Shown here: positions 39,632 to 51,330 of the stretch, one piece after another
Layout: every line of letters begins with the position of its first letter
How positions within the stretch are numbered: position 1 is the stretch's first letter
From: Phylloscopus collybita
Taxonomy: Eukaryota > Chordata > Aves > Passeriformes > Phylloscopidae
Reading direction: 5' to 3'
Length of the DNA: 64,000 bases
Assembly: GCA_027886175.1 (NCBI GenBank)
Contig: JAJNNQ010000013.1
Location: 8,318,501-8,382,500, forward strand
Program-made: the position numbers and the translations under genes
Notes under the pieces: model-generated
What the model saw: the letters and a program-made list of their open reading frames with translations, nothing else
Told to the model about the DNA's origin: nothing
Database searches by the model: none

Positions 39632-42600
39632 TATTTTCCTAATGGGTGGAGGAATCACTGCATAAAGACTTAATGAAACACCCATCACTGACAACATCAT
39701 CCAGAACAGATTCTGCACTGTTGGGTGCAGAGCTCCTTCCTGTGCACTTAGCACTTGATACCCAGCCCTATCTGTTTGTTACCCTGATTAAATTCTTTTA
39801 GGTCTGACCACTGTACACAGAAATCACCACACATACCAGTAAAATAACTTCACTGAGATAACAGTGAAGGAAATCTACATTTAAGTCATCACCAAAACAG
39901 TTCCTATTCAAGCTGGCTGTCCATGAGAGGCATTTAGGACCTTGCCTGGAGCACACTGCAGACAGCAGGTCGAATGATGTCCATGGAACGTGGTGTACAA
40001 AGCACCCAGCGTGGCCAGCATGAAACATTCCTGGGCATCACACCTCAAGACAGCCACAGGCGGGGCAGGAACACACACACGGGTGGATGAATGCATGACC
40101 TGTCAAATGGCCCAGGATGAAGCAAATGAAGCATCTATCAAGTACAGGTATGAAGGTATAAAATACTGCAAAGGAGGTCACTGTTCACAAAGGCTCCAAA
40201 ACATTGTACTGCCAAAAGTACTTAAAGATTTCTGAATTTGTTTTATACTACCATTTTACCAGATCCTTTGCTAAAAAACGGGTTCAAATGCTTAAGCAAA
40301 AAAAAGAAACCCTACAAAATAACAAAAAAAAAACCTTGATTTTTTTTTCCAAAGTTCAGTCACCCAATTCATCTTTACCCCTATAAGAATGGTGAAAAAT
40401 TACTGGAGCTAATATCACAGTTTTTAAAACTTTAAAAAAAAAACTTTATTATTTCAAACCACTATGAAGAAAGAGATCTCTTTGATTACAAAGCCAGAAC
40501 CTTGTCCATTTTTTTGACAAAGACCTTTGACTCTTCAGTGAATGCTTCAGTGGACTGTTGAGTCTTATTTTAACACTGTTCCCACAACAGAGCTGTTCCT
40601 AAGAAATTTATACTGTAAATCATAGAGCTTATTATTGGGAAGTTTTCCTAATAAACAATCTAGATTCTGCCTTGAACTTCAAAAATTATTTTATTACCAA
40701 AGGGACTTTTTCAACATGGAATTTTTAAATGTTATTTTCATTCACATATCTTAATCTTTGTAAATGGCACTCAACAAAACGAACATGTTCTGCTTTCAAA
40801 ACCACTGCCACAGGGCACTCAGGTTGTGGCAAAAAGCCTTCTTGAGATAAACATGCACAAACATGTTTTCTTCATCATAAGAAAATATTGGAATAATGGA
40901 GGATATCCTTCACTGTCATTGTCCTATCCTCTGTTGCTCTCTTTGATTGAAACATACAACGTGAAAAGACTGACAAATGCATTTGCTCTGATTCTACCCC
41001 AAATAAGAAAATAAATTACTTTATAAATCCACACTATTAAAGAGAGCAGAGAAGGCAAAATTAAGTGGCATTAAACTGTGGACAATGTTACCCGAAGTTA
41101 GCTGAATGCCCCTCTTATTGGACAGATTTACATGCAGAGTACTTTATTATCACCAGCTCATAGTCCAACCAGTCATGACCATTGCAATGTATTGCTGAAT
41201 GTATGGGGGGTAGGAAATGCAGAATTTCACAGCTGTATGCAGAGAACTAGTGATACTTGCAAAGGACACTGACCACACAAAGCTGACATGGAAGTTAAGC
41301 CGTGTGCTAACAAACATCTACTGTAACACAAGCTGAAAACACAAAAGTTGGTTAAAAATCTTATATAACATCAACCAAAGTTGACATTATTGACTAATAG
41401 ACAAAATGACTAATTGTCTCCAATGTGCATCCACCCCTTGTCAGATGTTTTGACAGATTAATTAGTGCATGGGTGGCAGTCTTCATTCCTAAGTCAGGTT
41501 CAAGGAAAAACTGCAAGACAACATCAGTCTTTCCAGATAAACCCATTTGTACATCAAAAGAGACAACTGGGCCATTGTTAGACAAGGTTTTGAAAGCTCA
41601 GCCTATCCATGGTAATAATTTACCCTTTCAGAAGTGAAAAGTTATATGCGAATGTACACCACAAGAATTCAGAGCCATTCTGTGATCAACAGTTTTAGGT
41701 TACTACATCAGCAGCAAGGAACAAGAGCAGCTAGAGCAAAACTAACACACAGCTAGCAGAGACGACCTCATACCCCAAGTTACTGCATTCTCCTTACAGG
41801 TGCTCCTTTTCATTCCAGCTCCAGAAAAATGCTCATCACTTCACAGAGTCAAGCAGGTCCTGAGGTAGTATCAGTAATTTTCTTCCAAAACAACTGTCTC
41901 AACTACTGAACCATAAATCAGCACTTCTGAATTTGTGTATTCAAATGCACATGGCAATTTCCCAGTCAAATGCAAAACCCAGAAGAACTTTCAAGAGGTG
42001 AAGCAGCTTCAGAGGGCAGGCTATGACCAAAGAAACCAAAATCCTTATAATACATGCCAGCACTCCCCAACACACCATTTGCCTATTGCACCAAACCATT
42101 TCCTCTCTTCTTCCTTAGACTGTAATTCAAGACATGTCTTTTGTCTTCTCCTATTTGTAAACTTCCCACTACATTCTGCAATACAGAAAGGAATGCAAAA
42201 ACATTACTTATCAATTGAAATGCATCTCTCCATATAGAACATTGTATTTAAACACTTCTTTGTAGATAATGTTAAGCAGCGTGCAACATCAAACTGCATA
42301 GCAAAAGCCCTAAAATATACAAAAATTTTTTAAAAAGTTCATTTTTAAGTGGCAGCTTTTATTTCCCCCTTGTCAGAAAGAAAGATAATTTAAAAAAATG
42401 AAGTGAAATTGCTAGCAACCAACATACTTATCATTTGGATGCTCAGTGTTATCCCACTTCAATAGTGCTCTCCTGCAATATCTCAGTTCTGTTTTACAAA
42501 CAAGATTTCCAGCTCTGCACAGATGCGTTTTGGGGCACCAAGCTAAGAAGGAGAACATGGATACATGGAAGAGAACTTGCAAGAAAACCCTGTCATTGTC

Positions 42601-45449
42601 TTGCTCTGTTCTCAAAAAGAACCACAACAAAGTGGGGAGCACCAGCACATCAATGCTGTGATTTAGCTTCCTCTGCTGTCACAGATTCCTACAGGACAGT
42701 CTTGGCAGAGGTGGATGAAATCACAGGAACTTTACTCAAATATGTCTACATGAGTTGTTTTATTCACATGCAGAAACTTGCCCTGTCCACCCTCCATTCT
42801 GAAACTGCCAGAGCTCTGAAGCTTTGTCAATATTTCTGTCTACCAGCAGCAGACTGCACCAGCCTTTCAATCAGCAGCTGATTTCTTTATCTGGTAAGCT
42901 AACCAAAGCATCTTCCTAAACAGGCTGAATCTTCACAGCACTATAAAGAATATAAATAGACGTCAATTGCACTCAGTAGCTCTTAAAAGTATGGCAAACT
43001 AGGAAAAACAAGAAAAATAAGAGAAAAATTATTATCATTTCAGATGCCTGTTTTCCAGGACCTTTGAAATAAATTTCCACTCCCAAAGCTCATCAGGGTT
43101 TTTCTTCCTGAGGCAGGTCTGTTCACATCGGGTATTTCGCAAAGCTCTTAAGGGAGAAGTCAGATTTTCTCTGAAATGCCTCTTTTCTATGTTTGAGGTA
43201 AGACTTTTGAGGTCTGCTCCTTCTGAAGGCATTAGAAGTTTCACTCCACCTCAGCACAGGGCAAATTAAGCCACTAAATGTATTGCTTTCCCCTCTCCTC
43301 TCCCTCTGCCCTGGTAAACAACAGCCACAATGTTTTGTGTAGAAATTCCTTTACTCAGTTTCTCCCTTTCAAAGCACCTGAGATAAGCACTGCATATCAC
43401 ATACTCAGAAAATGCAGGGTTTCCACCACCAACAGGATACACTTTGCACTGAAAGGACAAATGAAAGTCCTGTGTGAAGAGGTCAAAATCAAAATGGCAC
43501 CAGCGATACACATCAAAAATAGGATCTGGCTTCTATCTGTTGAATCTCTGATTGGCAAAGTCCCCTGATTTTGCACAGGCTTGTCCAAAAACCTGGCTTA
43601 ATTATCATCACCGATAAAAACCTAAAGGCATTTTATCTATAAGGTAGTGAATACCTCCTCTCAGAAGAGGGAGTTCCATGATAAGAGCTAATCTCAAAAA
43701 CCTTAGGAATGTAAACTATTTTCTCAGTTGTAAAAACAAGAAAGAATTTCACAAACACGAGTTAAAACAACTACTGGTAACCTCCCGCTTCTACAACAGT
43801 GTCAACTTCTCCTGGGCTACGGACCTATCTACTCTTTGTCCTTCAGAGAGACAGGCTTTGAATCCAGCCCAATGGCCAAAGCATGTCCCAGGACAGGACA
43901 TCACTTCTATGCACCTTGAGAAATGAGAGCCTTCCCATAAACTTAATTTTCTAAGTTCAAAAAGCACTGCAAGGCTTCAGCCTTTTCAACAGGCAAGGCA
44001 AAGTCAGTCCACATTCTGTTTTGCAGATAGCTGCAAGGCAGGCAGCCTGTAAGACAGCTCATTCTGGCTGGTTAGACCACCTAAAACTTGCACAAGTCCT
44101 GGCTTTTTATTCTTTAAGCTATAGCATAGTTTTCTGAAACTTCTACAGACAATTCTTAACTGTGTTACACACTACATACACTAATCTGTTAACCCGGGGT
44201 GTTAATTGTTAGATCAATCACAATGCCTGCTACTAAATCAATCTTTCCCCCAGCATACAGATATGCAAGAATCCCATGGTGTTGGTATACCACTGCTCTG
44301 ACAATGTTTTCTTTGAAACACCCATTAAGCTTCAAGAAATGTAGTTACCCCCATATACCAGTCCTTGCACTTCTTACAGCCAAAGAACTATCATTCTGTT
44401 ACAGAAATCAAAACTATTTATATTACCTACTCCAAATTAAAAAATACCATCAGAAAACATATTAGAAATCATAACCAAATTGACTAAGAACAGATATCAG
44501 TGCTATCTGTCCTTGAAATGAAACCTAACCATCACTTCTGTCCTTCTCTATACCAGCCCAGGCCACAGCAGATCACTTCTCAGTAAGTTAAAACTTCAGA
44601 CTTGAATGTGTGTAAGACTTAAAGTCCAAGCCATGCTTTCCATGAAACTTGAACATATACAAAAAAATTAATCTTTCAATTCCCTCTGCATGAATATGTA
44701 ATTAAAATCAGCGTCATTCACAGTACAATAGAGGAACTAAATTACTGTAGTGTGTCTAATCATCAGCTCAATATCCTGCTTCTAAGAGCAGCTTACTCTG
44801 TAAGAAAACATACCAAATATACAACAGGCACATATAGCATCACCTGTTCCAAGAGACATTTCTCAGTCCCTGACAGATAGGGCTGATTAATGCCCTAGAG
44901 CAGTACAGTTAACATCTCTTCATTGTAGCTGTGACTGTTCCTCCTGTCCCTAAAACAGTTCACCTATCTTGTTCATCCTAACAGGCTTTTGGTTTATAAG
45001 ATGTCCTTTGCTGGTATACACCAGAAATGGTGATTTAGAAGTATTATATACTTTGGCTTTCAAACTATTCCTTATAACATGTCATTGCATCAAAGGGTAA
45101 TGGTCAAGCACTATTTTACACATGTATCTCCTTACCTCCTCTAACTGACCCCCTTGAAACAGTGCTACATGAATATTTCCTGTTCAACTTCATGGGAATA
45201 CTTTTCAATCATTCTCCTTTGATTGGAGACACAAACTGATTATTCCAGGTGAATTTGAGCACCAGCTTAATAATATCCTTTGTGTAATTTACACAATATT
45301 GCAAAACAACTGTGGCATTTTTCTTCTGCCCAACACTAAGCATTAAGAAGGCACACAAGTTCAAATAAAATATTGCTGAAATCTTTCTCTCCACCTTAAT
45401 AAATATAGTTAATTTATAATCCAGCAACATGAACAAGTAATTTGATTAT

Positions 45450-45690
45450 TCCGTCTAACGTGCATATTCTTGAATTTATCGACATCATCTGCTATGCTTC
45501 CCTTTCACCCAGCTTTCTTGGATTCCCTTTACAATTTCTCAGTCTTCTTCAGTCTTGCCTAATCCGAATACTTTTGCATCATTAGCAAGTTTTGGCACAC
45601 CATCATTCATCTAGTTTATTAGATCACCAACTTGCATGTTCACCACCCTCTTTTCAGAGGTGTTTATACATCACATAATGTAATTTTAGG
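45450..45690 (-). mobile_element. Possible ancient CR1/L3-like LINE relic
   Basis: The run CAGTCTTGCCTAATCCGAAT, followed by TTTTGCATCATTAGCAAGTTTTGGCAC and then ...TTTATTAGATCACCAA (described by blocks), resembles the reverse complement of old CR1/L3 elements ('...TTTTGTATCATCAGCAAACTTTGcCA...'). It is strongly diverged and the limits are guesses. Confidence 0.35.
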
Positions 45691-48600
45691 TTTACATTGT
45701 TACTGACAAAATAAAAAAATATTCTTAGTCATAAGGACAGGTAGACTGATTGAGAATTAGAAAGGAGAGTTGCAGTTTCCAGAAGACGTGCTTGGTGTTG
45801 AGCAAAGCTTGGTACCTAAACCCTTTACATGAGCAGAAAATCACTGTCACAATAGCTAGAGGGCATCAGAGGGGTCAGCATTCTCCTCTTCCCAAGCCAG
45901 CATGCATCCATTATGTCATATACCCAACACCGTCCAGAAAAGTCCTTTGGTCAGAAAACCTTCTTAATGTTAGCTAAATTTACAGTCACTTAGCTATTCA
46001 CATATAGCTGACAATAACATGTTCAACTGCTTATTAGGAACAGCCACAATAAGGTAGGAAATACATTTTAAAACAAATATGCACTTCTTTTTACATACTT
46101 GGTGCTGCACCATAACCTTGTGTCCTTAATTCCTTTCACATTTATGGTTTCTCCTCATTCCCTCTGCCAGCTCAAAGGAAAGGGGAAGAGTCATGGACTG
46201 CAGTTCCTGCTCCTGGGGCTATCTCCACATGGGTGAGGAGCCCTATTCCTTCAGAGGGTGTGACATGTCTCCTCACCGATCACCTCCTCAGCTCCACGTG
46301 TGCAGCAAACCAAAAGGAGAGCAAGGGCACCCCATGGGACAGGCTCCCCTTGCTCTGGACATGGACTGAATCCAGCACCACCAGAGGAAGAAGGAAGCTG
46401 GAGTTTTAAGATCCCCTGCACCAGTCACAGGAGGATAGAGGTTAGACAATGAAACCAAAATCATATTTTTACCACAAACATGGACTTCTGCTCAGGTCTA
46501 CCTCCATTCCTTTAGGAACTACTCTTTAATTCTTGCTTTTTAATAAATATTTTTCACAATTTCATAGGAGGAGGAAGCAGCTTTCATGAAGTTTCTGAAT
46601 AGAGAGCTAGTAGATTTTAAAAAAGGAACCTGACTTTTTTACATAAAACTTCATTGAATCTGGTGCACAACCTGGTACCATACTCCTTCCTGACGGGAGG
46701 AAAATCTACATGGTACCACATTATTTTCAAAGATCAGGATCTGTTTCAATGGAACTCCACAAAGCATAATAGGTGAAGGTATGCTGTACTTCATAGTGGA
46801 CTTAGACAAAAAAAAAACCCCACAGCTTCTATGGCATTTGCTCAACATAAAAATTAGGCCTTTACCGAAATCTTCTTACAAGTGAGCTGGATACACACGC
46901 ACAAATACACCACATACTAAATGTTACAGCCTGGCTCCTGCAAGGACTTGTATACATGTTTCTTAGTATGTATAAAAAAGAAATCCCATGTTTCAAAGGC
47001 ACTATTCATGAACGTGAATTGAAGCACTTGGGTCTTTGCAGGCCTAGGACGTTTATGCTGCTGAGCAACACTGCATGCTGAAAACTTTGTACCTGTTGTA
47101 TACTACCAGCACTTTATACATTCCCCCTGCAGCTGACAAACCCTTGCAACAGAGGATTCGTTTCCAGCTGAAGAGATGGAGTTCAAGTGCACTTTTCATA
47201 CTGCATATACCTATGCTAAATGTAAATCCATATTAAAATGAGCTACTTAAGTAACAATTAATCAAACATAGCCTCACTGCATATGAAGAGAAACAGAATA
47301 AAGAGCAGCCGATTGGCTCAGTAGTACAAAATAAACATAGAAAAAGGAAGCCATAGAGTTATCAGAACTATGCACACAAGTCTATCTATTTGTTTGTGTG
47401 TATATATGTAAAATACTTTCTCTATGATTGGAGGAGCCACTTTTGGCCAAAGCAATTGCATAAGTGCATAAGAATAGATGCATTTCATAGAAAGCCATTC
47501 CATACCTAAGTTACAATAACTGACTCATGGGCTTCTGCTGGACAAGAGTGACCAGGAGAAAAGTCAGTCATTAATACTAACACTGGTTGCTAATTAACTC
47601 TCATGAACCACGCTGCACCAAAGCTACTTCTGCTACCATTACAGAAACATTTAAAAGACACGTGTAAAACTCTAAATACAATGTAAATACAAAAGCTCAT
47701 ATTGCTCAGTACAGAGATCAGCCCAGCAGCCCTCGCTCTGGCCTTGGTCTGCACCACTGGATTCCATGAGGATGTATCAAGACAGCTTTACAGCTTCTCA
47801 AACACAAATGCACTGGCAGAACTGATGGCCCACAAGCTCTGCCACAGAGTTTAGGGACTATCTTTTAGCTAATGGACTGTGCTTCAGCCTATAAGTTTGT
47901 GAAGCTCTCAAGTTTTGTATCATGACCTGTGAGATATACACAAGTGCCCTCTGTCTGTAAGCAACTCTGGCACAGCCTTCTAAAGACACCAGAAAGAGTT
48001 TCAGTACTCTTTACAATAACAGAACAGGTCCTAAAGCTTGCTGGCATTACTATAATATACACGCTCTAATTTATACCACATAACAAGTACTAGATGTCAG
48101 CAACAAAACCCCCAGAGGCCAAGAGCAAAAGCTGTTTAATCTGTATTTTGTCACTCATATTTGATGGGACATTCTCAGCTGGATAATAAGAACACAGTCC
48201 CTGCTGGGACTGCCTCCCCTCACATCTCTCTTCAAAAAGAGCTATCTCCTCTCATAATATGGAAGTTGGCAGGTGGTGACTTGTGATTTTGAGGGGGGGA
48301 GCCATTTTACATGAATATTTTTCTAAAGTCTGAAGAATGTAACAGCGCTTTTAGAATAACCAAACCCTGTAGCAACTATCTGCATAGAGTTTAAAGAAAA
48401 AAGAACTGGCTTCTGGTAAAAGCATTTCTGCTATGGTTTCAGGCTACATGCCAAAAATCCCAGAAAACTTCTTGGGCAACAATATTGAATCTGAGCCTTT
48501 TACAGGTCACTGTTCCCACCTCGTTAAAGTTAGAAACAACCAAAGAGTTGCTTATAATGGAAACATATGAGTATTTTATGCAAATCAGAGAGATAAAACA

Positions 48601-49249
48601 TACTCGATAGAAAAGCTCCAACACACATCATGTCCACATACCACACATACATTATGTAACGCTTGTCCCAAATACACCCCAATAAAGCGAGCTGGTTTGA
48701 GATGTTAACAATTCATCGACTTTGCCACATCAGAAACGAGAGTAGATGTCACTCTTCCCTGCCTCGCCGCGATCTTTGCTGCAGCACTCGGCAGAGTTAC
48801 AGAGACTTGCTGAAGACGGCCAGTTTAGGCTTGACTGTAACTAACAAAGAGCAAGGTAAAGCCCCGGGCGGGGGGGAAGGCAAACACGGGCATGCCGCGA
48901 TGTAAATAGGGGCAGCCCAGCACGGAGCCCTGCCCGTTCCTCGCTATTTACAAACACCTCTTGACTAGACAAATGCCCTGTTATCTGGGTGTTTAACATT
49001 AAATTCACGGGCTGGACGGACCGTCCAAGGCTCGCTTATCGCAGGTCACCGAGTGCCATTTGTAACCCAGGCAGGGCTATTTTGGTGGTTCACAGGCAGA
49101 GATGCGCACCCGGCGGAGCTGTGCTAGCCCGCTGCCGCGCACAGCGAGCCCCACGCAAACGCTGCCGACCGCACTCCCCGAGTGCTCGGGCTGTTTCAAA
49201 GTCTGCGCGGGGACGCTCCCGAACTCCAGCGAACTCGGCGGCTCCTTAC

Positions 49250-49615
49250 CTGCTGAGCAGCGCGGCGGCTCCGGCTTTGTGCGCGCCCGCGGGAGGCGGC
49301 GGTCCCGGCCCGCGGGCAGCGGCGGCCACCGGCACGGGGCGCGGGCGCTGCGGAGGGAGAGCGGCTCCCGCCGCCCCGGCCCGGCCACCGCGGGGAACTT
49401 CGGCGGGGCGGCCGGGAGGGCGCTGCGGCCGCCGGTGGCGGCGCGGAGGGCCGGGCGCCCTGAGCTCCTGCTGCCGGCCGCGGGGTGCGGGAAGGAGGGA
49501 GGCAGGGCAGGAGGGAGGGGACTGGTGTCCCGCGGGGGCGAGCGGGGCCGGCGGGCGGGCGAGCCGGAGGCGGCGGGGCCGGGGCCGGGGCCGGGCTGGG
49601 GCGGCGCGGGGAGTC
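49250..49615 (-). other. PTPN14: PTPN14 exon 1 (non-coding, start approximate)
   Basis: The minus strand reads GCTGCTCAGCAG|GTAAGGAGCC, a near-ideal donor with the exon ending at 49250, the only such donor noticed in the island. The upstream side on the minus strand is GC-rich and contains no ATG up to about 49680, fitting a pure 5' UTR exon spliced to 9994. The transcription start is not determined by sequence. I place it below the TEAD pair at 49624, but it could lie anywhere from about 49400 to 49690. Confidence 0.6.
49575..49595 (+). repeat. (GGGGCC)3 plus GGG
   Basis: Three perfect GGGGCC units followed by GGG give four G-runs on the plus strand, enough for a G-quadruplex. It lies in the presumed PTPN14 exon 1 and is read as C-rich in the sense transcript. 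Confidence 0.85.
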
Positions 49616-49623
49616 ACGGCCCA

Positions 49624-49638
49624 GGAATGCCAGGAATG
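49624..49638 (-). promoter_or_regulatory. Tandem TEAD (MCAT) sites, DR3 spacing
   Basis: GGAATG occurs at 49624-49629 and again at 49633-49638, separated by CCA. On the minus strand this is ACATTCC-TGG-CATTCC: two direct TEAD core sites with the 3-bp gap known for TEAD dimer sites. It lies at the upstream edge of the presumed PTPN14 exon 1. Function is inferred from the motif and its position only. Confidence 0.55.
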
Positions 49639-49692
49639 TGGGGCGGCCGCTGCGGCCGCGGGGCCCGGAGACGTCGGGGACGCGACTTGGGA

Positions 49693-49789
49693 TTTCTTTT
49701 CTCTTTCTCCTTATTTCTTTCTTCTTCTTTTTCTTCTTCTTTTTTTTTTTTTTTCCTTTTTTCTTCCTTTCTTTTTTTTTTTTTTTTTT
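49693..49789. repeat. 97-nt polypyrimidine tract with long T runs
   Basis: Only C and T on the plus strand apart from one A at 49713, including T15 and T18 runs. On the PTPN14 sense strand it is polypurine, sitting just upstream of the presumed transcription start. A purine tract (49843-49874) follows 53 bp away. Such tracts exclude nucleosomes and can form triplex DNA. Confidence 0.85.
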
Positions 49790-49955
49790 AAACTCTTACC
49801 CCCTCCCCAAGGAAGGAGGAGGAGGGTTGAAACCCACCCCGCGGAGGAGGGAAAAGGAGGGAGGAAGAGGAGGGCGCAGTCTCCTGCCAATCCGGGCGGG
49901 TGCCGGCGGCGGCTCTCCCGAGGAGGGCAGAGCTACCAGGTGCGGGTGCCGGCCG

Positions 49956-50010
49956 CTTCCCTGCCCCTTCCCTGCCTCTTCCCGGCCTCTTCCCGGCCCC
50001 TTCCCTGCCC
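49956..50010. repeat. 11-bp minisatellite, five units
   Basis: Five consecutive units of CTTCCCtGCCc with T/G and C/T variation at two positions, in exact 11-bp register. It lies in the upstream shoulder of the PTPN14 CpG island. Confidence 0.88.
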
Positions 50011-51184
50011 TCCCGCCGTGGGGCTCCGCGCACGTGTCGGCCCGGCCAGCCCGGGAGCACCGGGGAAGCTGGGGGAGCATCCCCAGATAGACTTTGGGAA
50101 GGGACGGGGGGGAGCTGAGACAGGCTCTGCACACGTGGGCCTGGGAAGTGCCTGAGATCTTCCTTCCAGCCCTCCCGTACGAAGGCGCGGTGCCGTCCTG
50201 CTTCTCTGTAACCACTTTTCTGCCCTTTCTTAACTCCCTGTCCATCTCCTGTAGCCTTGCACGACAGCATCGTTTCTCTCCATTCCTCTTGCGTTTGCTT
50301 CTGCTTTTCCCATCTCAGCCCTTTCCATCTCCTGCTTACTGTGTGACCCTCATTTCTACAAGTGTGGTTATCCCTGCTCTTCCAGCTGCACAGAGGGTAA
50401 AATACCCGTGGTGGGAAAACATTCATGCTCCTGTGCCTTGCTGGAAAGCAAGCAGAAGAAAATCTGAAGCTGGTCTAAAAGGTGGTGGTTGTAATTACAC
50501 AAAATGCCCAGGACTTGGCAGATGTGGGAAAGCCCATCTAATACCTGGTGTAAAGGACAAAAGGAGCTGGGAACACATCACACTGTAGGAATACTGTCAA
50601 GAAGATTGAGGCTACCAGCAGTGTTGAATATATCACACCAAATCAAGTAGGCTTAAGAGCAATGTGAATATTAGAAATTATGTGTAGATGCTCTTGTGCA
50701 TCATAGCTAATGGGCAATATGCAAAATCATTTTTTGACTGAAAAACTACACTTATTTAAAATTATCCACATTCCAAAGCCAATCCACATTCTAGAAAGCG
50801 TGTACAAATACGTCTAGTACCAATGGGTGTCTACAGAAATGCAAAGGCAGGTAACCCTTTAAAACAACTGTGACACTTTGAGGAACTTAAGGACTCTTGC
50901 ACACAGGGGAAATTATTAAAAATAGAGATAAATGAGAATTGATACTGTTTTGGAATTGCTGTTACTGTTTGTTTCTTGTACACCTTACTGAAGGAGTAAG
51001 TGAGCAGGTTCACTGGAGCCAGGATAACTCAGATTATTAATGGTAAGAGGATCAGGACCTGAGAGAGGGAGAAATAGCACAGATTCTTGATTTTGATAGA
51101 TAAGTAATTGTATTTAAACACTGTACATGGAATCACAAGCCTATGCCTTACCTCTGGCATAATAATATTATAATTACATTTTGC

Positions 51185-51330
51185 AAGCACTCCTTTTCAT
51201 CTGAGACTCTCAAGCATTTTACAAGCACCACACCTTAATGAAGTAAGTAATTATCCCCATTTTACATGTGGCTACACTGAGGCACCAAGAAGTGACACCA
51301 TTTAGGATTTAAACTTGAACTGTACTTGAC
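51185..51330 (+). mobile_element. MIR-type SINE relic
   Basis: The block order is that of MIR: CTCAAGCATTTTACAAGCAC, then a short gap, then AATTATCCCCATTTTACATG, then CACTGAGGCACCAAGAAGTGAC, and a diverged tail with GGATTTAAACTTGAACTG. The last corresponds to MIR's 'GGATTcGAACCc'. This is an ancient amniote insertion retained in the spacer. Confidence 0.75.

Larger units (their letters stand above)
38821..49249 (-). other. PTPN14: PTPN14 intron 1, promoter-proximal segment
   Basis: Intronic DNA running up to the exon 1 donor. It is AT-rich until about 48.6 kb, then turns GC- and CpG-rich as it enters the promoter island. It holds a 37-bp tandem duplication and a possible ancient CR1/L3-like relic near 45.5 kb. 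No embedded gene was recognised. Confidence 0.7.
48840..50140. promoter_or_regulatory. PTPN14: CpG island, presumed PTPN14 promoter
   Basis: A sharp GC- and CpG-dense block, in contrast to the AT-rich flanks. It contains multiple GC boxes, no TATA box that I could place, and a perfect minus-strand splice donor at 49250. The densest part, 49240-49690, would hold the transcription start. Long ORFs on both strands here (for example 388 codons from 48989, which begins with GTG) are products of the composition. Confidence 0.8.

Noticed and set aside
42130..42139. Perfect p53 half-site AGACATGTCT in PTPN14 intron 1
   Set aside because: PTPN14 is a reported p53 target in mouse, so this was considered. 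However, no acceptable second half-site lies within 13 bp, and single half-sites are common by chance.
42435..42881. A 148-codon plus-strand ORF in PTPN14 intron 1
   Set aside because: No recognisable domain, no codon-use or composition signal, and an overlapping ORF in another frame. Treated as chance.
48989..50155. A 388-codon plus-strand ORF across the CpG island, plus several overlapping ORFs on both strands
   Set aside because: It opens with GTG, not ATG. It is made of Gly/Arg/Ala/Pro-rich and poly-Phe sequence dictated by CpG-rich DNA and the polypyrimidine tract. No domain is recognisable.
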